Below are positions 20,422 through 28,677 of a DNA stretch of 28,677 nt, in pieces. The position numbers and the translations under genes are program-made. The notes below the pieces were generated by a model. That model worked only from the letters and a program-made list of their open reading frames with translations. It was not told where the DNA came from and did no database searches. The stretch's first letter is position 1, and the number at the start of each line of letters is the position of its first letter. This DNA is from Spongospora subterranea (Eukaryota; Endomyxa; Phytomyxea; Plasmodiophorida; Plasmodiophoridae), in the NCBI GenBank assembly GCA_900404475.1, contig OUQQ01000224.1:1-28677 (forward strand). The letters are read 5' to 3'.

Positions 20422-22058
20422 ATGGTTGAGGCCACGCCACCACAGGCACGGACTAATGTTAAATTGAGGCGTTCCTCCAATAAATTTGATTCGAAAATGT
20501 CAGTGCCAACACGTTTATATAGAGCGATTCTGAGGGCCTGTCGCCGCTTTGATGACGCAATACCGCCCAAGTTCATCGAACCCCTGTTGGACACACCAGC
20601 TATTGTCAACGCTGTTGGTCTGCAGTTCTTCTTGTCCGACGAATCTGCCGAAGAAGTTGCTCGAAACAAATTCCGTTCGTATCCGGAGATGGGTCTACGA
20701 GCGTCCATAGATCAAGGGTTTAGCTGTCTTCGAGCACTGCAGCAAGCGGATAATGAATTGCACGAAAGCGTACTTGCTGTCGACGAAGATGACGACGCAG
20801 ACGATGACCAGTCTGACGATTCAGATTCCGAACACGTTGACAGCGGTTCCGCGCCAGATGAGGAAAATCGAGGAGTTCGCTTGCTGACAGTGTTGAAGGA
20901 TAGCACACCTCACTTTGATCATGAACCTATAACTCTACAGGATATCCTATACGGTTCATTTTCCGATACGCCATCACCGTCGACAAATCCATCTTCATCA
21001 AGACCGTTTGAATGGGACCTTCAGCCGTCGAATGATTCATATGCTTACCAGGTTTGAGTTTTTGTTTACAGTCTACTCGTTTGTTAATTTTGAAGTTAGC
21101 TTCAAATGGATTTGGTCAAAAACCTGGAACAAGACGATGCTTTAGGAGTTCAGGAGTTAGTTGCAGAACTCCTCAAGCTAGATTTTAGGCTAATACCGCG
21201 AAACGCTTATGCAGCTATTATCGATAGCTGCTGTTCGACTTTGAACACCTCACTTATTTTTTCACTGTTCCAAACGTTTCGCAATGAAGTGAGTGTTTTG
21301 CTCGTGTGGCTGCCTCACCATTCAGTATTGCGTTTAGGGCATAACGATATCTTCACTAGACTTATACCCGATTTTCGAGCATGCCGCCGCTTATGACGAT
21401 CCGTCAACGGCATTTGCCGCTCTCAATGAAACACGTTGGTCGAGGCGATCATCGAGTCCTATTGCCACAAACAGCCCTGTGGACGATCCTTTCGATTATA
21501 AATCCATTCATGCAGTTATGTGGATATGTGGGAACTGTTGTTCAACCGACGTCGTCAAAGGATTCTTGGATGTAATGGTGTCGAAGGGAGCGCTTCCAAC
21601 AGAGACCACAGGATTAATACTGATGCGGTCTTTATGTGGCAATCCTGTCCCTCAAATTGATGCTGCTTTGGATCTCTTACGAGATTTGGAGGCCCGATGG
21701 AATATCAAACCAACCACTCAGGTCTTCAACATGATTCTATTCTCGTACTATAACAGGTTTGTACCGCTGGTTCGTTAATGCAAACTTGATGGATTTACAA
21801 TTGGTATTTGCATTTAGTAACGAATATGATTTTGAAGATGGTCTCCACATTTTGCGCCTCATGGAAAGCAGTAACATCGTTCCGAATGCGGAAACGTTCC
21901 AGGCCCTTCTTCTCTGCGCAGGAAAATTCAAAAGGACGGATTCTCAGTTCTCAGATCAATTTGAATCAATGTTGGAAATGGCTAAGTCGGCTGGCTTCAA
22001 TATCAATGGTTTAATCAAAGATATAGAAATTAAATTAACGCCAAGATGGCGGGCATAA
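20422..22058 (+). CDS. LYR-motif protein with PPR-like C-terminus
   Basis: Exons 20422-21051, 21100-21292, 21360-21756 and 21818-22058 join in phase to 486 residues. The N-terminus has a LYR-family signature (TRLYRAILRACRRF, LYR at 32-34), with the later ARNKFRS and a helix ending SCLRAL typical of LYRM proteins. These are mitochondrial accessory factors that bind ACP and Fe-S machinery. Next comes an acidic spacer (DEDDDADDDQSDDSD). The C-terminal half has helix pairs like PPR proteins (TTQVFNMILFSYYN, PNAETFQALLLCAGK), consistent with mitochondrial RNA metabolism. ATG 20497 (MSVPTRLYR) is an equally good start. The link between halves rests on a 48-nt phase-0 intron (21052-21099); ATG 21106 could instead begin a separate PPR gene. 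The exon 2 donor (21293) was chosen by phase. Confidence 0.65.
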
Positions 22059-22222
22059 ACGAATTACCTGCAATTTGGTGTAATAGCATTTCGGAATACG
22101 GGCTTTTCAAACCGTTCTGCTTTTCTGTCGGTCTTGGTAAAGACGTACAGTACTTAAGCCGCGATCGTCTTCTTACGGGGATTGTTTTGAATTACATTGA
22201 TAATGGTAGAGCTATGTGCTAA
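22046..22222 (+). CDS. Possible 58-codon overlapping ORF
   Basis: ATG 22046 lies in the last codons of the LYR/PPR gene in a different frame. Its ORF runs to TAA 22220, overlapping the stop of the kinase gene on the other strand. The product (MAGINELPAIW ... LLTGIVLNYIDNGRAMC) looks protein-like in composition but matches no family I know. It could be a small protein, an alternative 3' exon, or simply the shared 3' UTR. Confidence 0.25.
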   Translation: MAGINELPAIWCNSISEYGLFKPFCFSVGLGKDVQYLSRDRLLTGIVLNYIDNGRAMC

Positions 22223-23409
22223 AGTGGGTTTATTTTATCAATGTACCGTCGGCGTCGAGCTAAACGAAATGGAGGTTCTCCCGTTGGAGTTCTTGGTCGA
22301 ACATCCGGAACCGGATCTGCAATTTCGGCAATAATAGCGAGTTTGGCAGGTGCTGATTTCTGAATTCGTTCAATGATCAGATCGTGAATGTATTCAGTAT
22401 CGGCTTGATCTCCACAGCAACGAAGATGGCGATGAATCTGATTCAACGTTATATCTTGCATGATCGGTTCACCCTTATCTGTTTTCGTCCATTTTAGTTT
22501 TCTTGCTAACACATCAGCCATTGTTAACGATTTCTCATGCCATGGAAGCTTCTCTAGCGTTGCTCAAAATGATCAGTATTCGATGGTTGAGTTTAAAGTT
22601 AGGGTTCACCTCCGAGGACATCAACAACCGTGAACAGGACCGACCAAAACTCATCGATACCCCTGATTGGCAATCCTTGATGCGCCCGCACTGATGCATA
22701 AGTTTTTGTCCCAACAAACATGCCACTGATGTCCCCAATGGCGTTGAATGAAATCGGCGCCGATAGACCGAAGTCTATCAAGAAAACGGTTCCCGGGGGA
22801 TGCCGATCCGCATCGCCGCGACAAAAATTGCTAGGTTTGATATCCCTAAAATAAAGCGCAATTAAGACCCGGTAAATCAGCGTTGACAATGCAGCGAACC
22901 TGTGCACCAAGCCACGCTCATGAATCTCTTTCAGTGCTTGAAATGCTTCAATCGAAAACGCCAGAGCCTCTTGAGTAGTTGCGCATCGTGTTGAACGGAA
23001 ATTCGGGCCCAATTTCTCCATGACAATCCCTGTGAGAGTCGATCAACTCAGGTCATTCAACTTATTGAATTGACACCTCGAATTCCATTGGCACAATCCT
23101 CAAAACTAGATATGATTTTGGGAATGTGGCGTAATCCTTGAAGACCTACTTGCAAAACCCATCTCAGCATGCATTGGCCATTGATTTGCAGCATCGTCGA
23201 AGACCCTGAAATATCGGCAATTCGCGATTTAGTGACGTTGACGAGATCGGTTCGATTTTTATAGCGACGGGGACGCGTTGGCGGTCGGCTTCGTTGTAAG
23301 CGCTAATAACTTTAGCGAATGCTCCAGATCCGAGAAGCGCGTTATCGTTTACTCTCCAGCAACCCCCTAATAATGTCCCAGAGGCTGGTGGATAATTGGT
23401 TGAGACCAT
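22219..23409 (-). CDS. CK1-family Ser/Thr kinase, TTBK/worm-type
   Basis: Exons on the minus strand are 23205-23409, 23077-23145, 22900-23029, 22610-22845 and 22219-22553, joining to 324 residues. All kinase signatures are present: P-loop GSGAFAKV (27-34), VAIK with Lys51, HRDIKPSNF (Asp136, Asn141; an intron splits the Arg codon), and DFG (Asp159). GTKTYASVRAHQG replaces APE, as in TTBK/CK1 kinases, and GEKLPWHEK is the CK1 LPW motif. It should be catalytically active. The worm-expanded CK1 group contains many such short kinases; substrates cannot be told from sequence. The acceptor at 23145 has an alternative two residues away. The gene is convergent with the LYR/PPR gene. Confidence 0.85.
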
Positions 23410-23665
23410 TCGCAACCTGACCTTCCTTCGGATCGAACCATAGTACTAACTGTATCAGGGTGTACTTTCAACAATTCCAAAACAATTCCATCACTTAGAC
23501 GCACCGGTTTCAACTTGTTATTTTGAGTTCCTTAATTTCTTTGAAGTCAAAATAACAATACTTATGCTTGGCTACCGAAGCGTTCTCAGGCACAAACGAC
23601 TAACATTTGCAGCATTAGAATATAATTTAGTATAGGAAATAGTTCAAAGAGAAACATCTTAGCAT

Positions 23666-24385
23666 TCAAGGCATTAAACCAACTTGGCTGAGCACATCAG
23701 GAAGGTTGATCTGGCGTCGTTGATGCTGTTCTGACCCCGTCATCTCGGCCCCAGCAGGGCGATCTCCACATGGGATTTGTGCAGTAACCGGCGAATTAAT
23801 TTGCCTCGATGCGACGGCTGGTCCTTCTGGAGATAAGAAGTTCTGTATAGGGGCGCGACATACTGGACATCGATCGATCATTCGATTACATTCGGCACAA
23901 ATGCACAAGTGATGGCACGGCATCAGTACGATCACTTTCTGATTCGTTAAACACACCACACACTCGCTATCACCTTCATTCTGGCCAAATATATCCCCAA
24001 TATCGTATGCCTTGTTGTGGGCGAATAGTATATGCCTTTTTACAGAGCTCTTTACAAGAAACAGAACTTGAGAGAGCGAAATCGACTCAATGACAGCAAT
24101 GGCCACGGTTTCGTCGCATTTGTTTACACGAACCTCGATATCCTTGGACCCGCTTGCATGCTCGGTGGTAGGACATCCGTTGAAGAGATTCTCAGCTCCA
24201 GAAAAATTCTTCAAGAATAGCTCAAAATCGATTTCTGAGACAGCAGTGACAACGACGGAAAATGGTTTAGAGGCATGAACCATAAATATGACAGTCGTGT
24301 TTGTTCTCCTCAGCAGATTACTGCGAATATGAACCTCACTGTAAACCTGTTCGACCAACATCGGGGGCCGGCGTGAAGACGCCAT
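23666..24385 (-). CDS. C3HC4 RING-finger protein, probable E3 ligase
   Basis: Single exon of 239 residues from ATG 24385. The C-terminal RING (residues about 142-176) shows CVVC, MPCHHLCICAEC and CPVC, giving C-x2-C-x11-C-x-H-x3-C-x2-C-x6-C-x2-C. CVVC with a compact C-terminal RING is typical of MGRN1/RNF157, CGRRF1 and MUL1-like E3 ligases. The preceding 130 residues alternate beta-like hydrophobic and charged segments and are not a domain I can name. The tail is Pro/Gln-rich. The frame stays open upstream to an AG acceptor near 24437 (TAVRASHVHTLIRG), so a spliced upstream exon, for example near 24500-24570, may add residues. Confidence 0.75.
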   Translation of the reverse strand: MASSRRPPMLVEQVYSEVHIRSNLLRRTNTTVIFMVHASKPFSVVVTAVSEIDFELFLKNFSGAENLFNGCPTTEHASGSKDIEVRVNKCDETVAIAVIESISLSQVLFLVKSSVKRHILFAHNKAYDIGDIFGQNEGDSECVVCLTNQKVIVLMPCHHLCICAECNRMIDRCPVCRAPIQNFLSPEGPAVASRQINSPVTAQIPCGDRPAGAEMTGSEQHQRRQINLPDVLSQVGLMP

Positions 24386-26259
24386 CGGAGAGCCTCGGAT
24401 CAAGGTATGAACGTGGGAAGCTCGAACAGCCGTTTCTGTGGTGGTTAAAAACCCATAGGCGGAATCAATTCGTAAGACCTAAACGCAACGTCAAACACTT
24501 TCTTCAACTGCACCAATCGGAATACGAGACCTGTTGTTGGTTCAGTGCCGTTCTTAGCATTGCCACCATCTTGAACCTCCACGCCAAAGAGCACGACCTA
24601 AGGTCACCATTATTTACAATTGCGACGACAATTGCGATTGTTTATCCGGAGAACACGTTAACACAAACCCTCAGCCATAAAATTGAGGAGAAGGCTTCAA
24701 CAACAACAAATTTGATAGATCTGAAAGTTTTGCTCGAACTTAACAAATTCAAGTTAAAGATTTCATGAGGAGGTGATCAACAGCAACAGCAGATTCACGT
24801 AATTCAACGTATTTCGTCAGAGTGATGTGTATGCGAATAGATTTACCACATGACGCACGCCCCGAACCCCAATATCAACACTGCAGGTTAGAAATGGGAA
24901 TATTAAATGATGTCGAAGGGAATTGTAGATGTATTACGGGAGTTCGCCAGCCCAGATGGGAGCAACGAGACGCTTGATGGAACAGTCCCGCTGCTGTCTG
25001 ACGAATATGAGTGGCGTATGCTCGTTATCGCCAGCAGGCAATAAACATTGAAACCGGAAATTTGACAATCATTTCTCATGCCCATTATACTATTGCAATA
25101 GACCCCAAACGTGAACCATATGATGAGGGCAAGAGGAAACAATGGTAGGAACCGGTTGAACGATTGTACGTACAGAAAAGGATCAATGATTAAACGACCA
25201 TATACAAGTCACAGATTTTCATTTGAAGAAGGAGCCAAATATATTCGGTGAAGCTTTGCAGAAATAAAATAATAGAAGTAGCTTTGTGTATCTGCATCGC
25301 ATTGCCATTTCATTATGGTGTACGATAATGCTCACTACACATGCAATGTCTAAGTTATACCGTCTTTCAACATACGCTTGTCACCAGATAGAATAATTCA
25401 GAAAAAAGTCTGAGTACAAGAGAGACCATTCTGGCTAGGCGGCTTGATTTATTTAGGTTTCCGCCGTTTGGAAAGGCAGCACAAGCTATTCTATATGAGA
25501 TTCTATTTGCTTGAAAACACTAGTCGAAGGAGATACATTTGAGATGGCCTGCTGATCCATTCAGAAGCTTCCTCAAACAGACCTCGATGGCTGACTAAAC
25601 AGGTTTCGTCCTCAGGAAAACAGATGCGGCAACAATCGTGGCGGCAAACGCAAATTACCAGGAGGTGTGTGGTAGTCGCAGATGGTAAAGAAACAAAGCC
25701 AGTATTTTTGTCGGCAGCTATAATTTTAAGATTGATGGTATTAGGTATTCTTGACTTGGTTAATGTATAACCGAGAAAGTCTGTTTGGCTATTTGTTCAA
25801 CAAAACGGGTAATGGATCAAACACAGCTTCTAGTCCAATGTAATTATTTACCATTAGCGGAGACAATCGACCTTCTTCCAATGTAAAAATGTCACGAATA
25901 AAGTATGATTCAAAAGTTTGTGAAATATCGAAAAAAATACTGGCCCGCATCCCTTAAACGTTCTAAACACTTTATTGAAACCGCCATGCCAGCAACAGTC
26001 CAGCAACTACGTATGTTTCGCTGCGGGGGGGTCAGCGCCATAACCATAACCAAGACCCCTCGGACATCTACCGGGAACTTAACCCTGGCAAGTGCCGGAT
26101 TAAGTGCCAGGATGGGAATGCATCATCATTCATCACTTGAGAATTATGTTACCTCATTGTGTCCCCCCTTCCCTCCCCCCCTCCCCCCCAGCACGCACTT
26201 TCCGACCTTGAAACGGATCTCTAATCCGGGCGCATTGTGCATTAAGACTTGTATTGACA
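24386..26259. other. Gene-poor 1.9-kb stretch
   Basis: The 155-codon plus-strand frame at 24301-24768 is antisense to the RING gene and its probable 5' exon, and the 169-codon frame at 25905-26414 runs across the PDI start; neither looks like a protein. A minus-strand open frame of 97 codons without ATG (25503-25796) is Cys-rich. Otherwise I see only AT-rich sequence and the C-rich tract at 26162-26190. Confidence 0.4.
26162..26190 (-). promoter_or_regulatory. C-rich tract / G-quadruplex candidate
   Basis: The plus strand has runs of six, three, six and eight C separated by one or two T. The minus strand therefore has four G-runs in 29 bases, which fits a G-quadruplex motif. It ends in CCCCCCCAG about 70 bp before the PDI ATG, so it could equally be the polypyrimidine tract of a 5' UTR intron. 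Confidence 0.4.
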
Positions 26260-28289
26260 ATGAACGTGTTTACTTGGGCTCTCGCACCGCTTGCTGTTGC
26301 TGTAGCTGCGATTATTCTCAGCACAGCATCGGAGGCGCATGTTGTCAAAATCACATCCTCCAATCTCGATTCCGTTTTGAAAGACAACGAAAATGTTGTA
26401 ATGGTCAGTTTTGACTGTGACAATCACCATCGGATTTTCCATTAAATATGAATCTGTAGGCCTTTCTGAAATTTTCCGACAAGTCAAGCAAGAACGTCGC
26501 ACTTCAGTTCCAACGGGCCGCAGAGCAAATGGATCACGAGGACGTTCACCTAGCCAGTAATTGATTTCTGTAAATGCGTGGATTTGCAATTAATTCCTCA
26601 TAATGGCAGCTGTGGATTGTGAAGTTGAAGCCCAAGTTTGTGACAAGTTTGGAGTCAAATCCTATCCACACATAAAAACTTTCAAGAAAGCTGAGCCATC
26701 GGACTTTTACGACAATCTCAAGGACGATGGTATTCGCTTTGACTTTTGGTTACCATCATATGCTGACCGTTAAACAGCCATAGTTTCCTTCGCCAAGCAG
26801 CTCAGCGACCCTCCTATTGTTTCAGACCTGAAGACAGCTGATGAAGTCAAGAATTTCACGAAACAACACAGGTCGATTTCTTGAGTGACTGCTCTTCGAA
26901 CTAACTTTGCTGACCCGTGATCGTCTCAGCAGCGCCGTCATTGCGTTTGTTGGAGAAAAGGATGATGAGTCCGTTGATGCGGTCACCGCTGTTGCTTCTG
27001 GAATGGCCCCACGAGTCAGCTTCGCAGTCGCTCCTTCTGAGCTCCTAAACCAGGTCTGGGGTGGAAACGCGTCTGAATCTGGTCCCACGGTGCTACTTTA
27101 CGTCCCGTTTCAGAAGAAGCCTGTAAATTAACTGCATCTCTTGCAACGGGTTGGGGTCATGCTTTTTTTTACAGGTTCAGTTCACTGGAAAAGAATGTAC
27201 TGTGGACACTATCAAATCGTTCATCAATTCCGAATCATTTCCAATTGTTGATCAAATCTCCGCTCAAAACTACAAGCGTAAGGCTATCCCAACTGGGTTT
27301 AAATCCGGGTCTGTGTTTGCACCCGTGCTAAAGAGCTGTCGTAGTTTATGTTGAGCGCAACATTCCCATTGTCTGGACCTTCCTTGAAAACAATGACAAG
27401 CTTCATGATAATATTGCCAAGCTCAAGGTATGTCGTGTTTCAATTCTCTTTACTTTTATGACATTTCTCCTCATTAGGAAGCTGCGGTTGACTCTAAAGG
27501 TTCTCTGTCGTGGGTCTGGTTGGATGCACAGGAATTTGCTAAGCATGCTGAAGGAATGGGTGTATCCTCTGACAAATGGTGAACTATGAGTACTTGATTG
27601 TTTTGTTTTTTCCTCAATCATCATGCAGGCCAGGTGTCGTTGTCGAAGATCAGTCGACGAAAAAGAAGTATCTCTTCTCAAACGATGCTGAGTTTTCTGG
27701 ACCTTCACTCTCTGCTTGGGCGGCGATGGTATTGTCTAACTTATCTTTGAGTATTTCTTGTGTTCATGTCAATATTCTAGGTACTCGATGGAAAGGTTGA
27801 CCCATTTATGAAGTCCGAGGCAATTCCTGAAAATCATCAGGAACCATGGACCAAAGTAGTGGGCAAGAACTATAATGACATTGTGATGGACGACAAAGTC
27901 GATGTCGTCCTGACTATTCACGCTCCATGGTCGGTATAATCTATTTGCATCTAATATTTTTTTATTTACATTATGCAAGGTGTGGTCATTGTCAAAAAAT
28001 GAAGCCGGCAATCGAGGCGCTAGCAGTTAAATTGAAAGATATTAAGTCTGTAGTCGTTGCAATGGTTGACGGTTCCAGCAACGATGTTCCTTATAGCTTC
28101 AAGGGCTTCCCTACCGTTGTCATGTTCCCAGCTGGGTCGAAATCATCTCCAATTGAATACCAGGGAGATCGCTCGCTGGCCTCCATCAGCGAGTTTGTCG
28201 CTTCGCACACTACATCTTCGGATGTCAATGAGAAGCTGTCCAGTACTTCTGAAGAAGTCGCCTCTGAAGCTGAGAAGGATGAATTGTAA
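26260..28289 (+). CDS. ER protein disulfide isomerase with inactive first domain
   Basis: Exons 26260-26403, 26460-26556, 26610-26729, 26778-26871, 26930-27122, 27175-27277, 27345-27427, 27478-27578, 27629-27728, 27781-27929 and 27980-28289 join in phase to 497 residues. A signal peptide (hydrophobic core ALAPLAVAVAAIIL) and C-terminal KDEL place it in the ER lumen. The a-b-b'-a' layout is clear: VVKITSSNLDSVL opens domain a, FPIVDQIS and NIPIVWTFLEN lie in b', and HAPWCGHC (Cys396/Cys399) is the active site of a'. Domain a keeps the cis-Pro loop (KSYPHIKTF) but has FSDKSSK where WCGHCK belongs, so it lacks both catalytic cysteines. The a' active site is split by an intron inside the Trp codon. 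Likely one redox-active and one structural domain. Confidence 0.9.
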
Positions 28290-28504
28290 AACGATTTCAA
28301 AGGTGGCAATTACTCAATACATCCTCTTATTCAATTTCAAATGATTTGAAGTATGTAGACTACCAGTTTTTCATTCCGCTTCGATTGTTAAAGTTAAAAA
28401 TCCGTAGCGAAAGATGCGAATCTTTGGCCCTGAATCTAACCCGAATCTTTTACGGACATATTTGAAACGGCCTTGAGGTGCTCATTGCCAGGTGACTCAG
28501 GTGA

Positions 28505-28677
28505 ATGCCTCGATTATCTGAGCGAGGCCAGTTGCTCGGCGATATTGAACGCCTGATTCGATACATGGCTGTTGGCTTGAGTAGCGCGCAGCTCCTCCGA
28601 CCGACACTGGCAAGCCAGCTGAAACAACAAATTGATGCACTTATGTCGCTTAAGTTTGGGATACTTTGTTATCGAAA
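28505..28677 (+). CDS. Partial ORF leaving the right edge
   Basis: ATG 28505 opens a frame that stays open to the end of the window (57 codons). It begins MPRLSERGQLLGDIERLIRY and continues with helical, Leu/Gln-rich sequence (LRPTLASQLKQQIDALM). There is no family I can name from this fragment. It may be the first exon of the next gene or part of a mobile element, or be chance. Confidence 0.35.
   Translation, partial: MPRLSERGQLLGDIERLIRYMAVGLSSAQLLRPTLASQLKQQIDALMSLKFGILCYR

Noticed and set aside
24301..24768. 155-codon plus-strand ORF
   Set aside because: It overlaps the RING gene and its likely 5' exon on the other strand; composition is not protein-like, and it seems to be an antisense shadow.
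24903..25142. Minus-strand ORF with a hydrophobic N-terminus
   Set aside because: It needs a TTG start and shows no splice support or domain; the hydrophobic stretch alone is not enough.
25905..26414. 169-codon plus-strand ORF
   Set aside because: It reads through the C-rich tract and across the PDI signal-peptide exon in another frame; Cys/Pro runs reflect base composition.
1..28677. tRNA, rRNA or CRISPR-like features
   Set aside because: I looked for T-loop-like GGTTCRA contexts and regularly spaced repeats. The few GGTTCGA hits lie in coding sequence or lack cloverleaf arms, and no spaced repeat array is present.

Overview
This is a gene-dense stretch of a eukaryotic nuclear genome. Almost every gene is cut by very short GT-AG introns, mostly 45-65 nt and down to 31-34 nt. 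The gene content is animal-like: POLD4, NUP58, SLC30A6/ZnT6, NEMF, a TTBK-type CK1 kinase and a KDEL-tailed PDI. Moderate GC, tiny introns and a worm-type CK1 would fit a clade I (Trichuris-like) nematode, but that assignment is inference. All gene models were spliced by eye. Those where every exon joins in phase and the product matches a known family are the most secure.

Layout, left to right. An E2F-like site lies at 5-17 and a ~145-bp tandem repeat at 251-613. POLD4 (+, 695-1084) is followed by a four-finger C2H2 protein (+, 1534-2098). NUP58 (-, 2222-3845) overlaps head-to-head with a doubtful small coiled-coil gene (+, 3844-4280). ZnT6 (+, 4880-6290) ends 3 bp from the stop of an uncharacterised basic protein (-, 6294-7724). 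A candidate small gene sits at 7922-8242 (+). NEMF/Rqc2 (+, 8407-12470, 17 exons) faces a three-RRM, Spen/FPA-like protein (-, 12625-14039).

The right half starts with an uncharacterised coiled-coil protein (+, 14627-15624). A large protein with two DEP-like domains follows (-, 16277-19725). Then come a LYR-motif protein joined to a PPR-like C-terminus (+, 20422-22058), a CK1/TTBK-like kinase (-, 22219-23409), a RING-finger protein (-, 23666-24385), a gene-poor 1.9 kb, a PDI (+, 26260-28289) and the 5' end of another ORF that leaves the window.

I see no operon-like functional system. The genes are mostly housekeeping and functionally unrelated: DNA polymerase delta, the nuclear pore, zinc transport, ribosome quality control, RNA binding, and ER folding. 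The most interesting points are a PDI whose first thioredoxin domain has lost CxxC, the LYR+PPR gene model, the double-DEP protein with a fresh 48-bp internal duplication, a NEMF that carries a CCHC knuckle and probably a start codon split by an intron, a NUP58 without an N-terminal FG block, and several small overlapping ORFs between genes.
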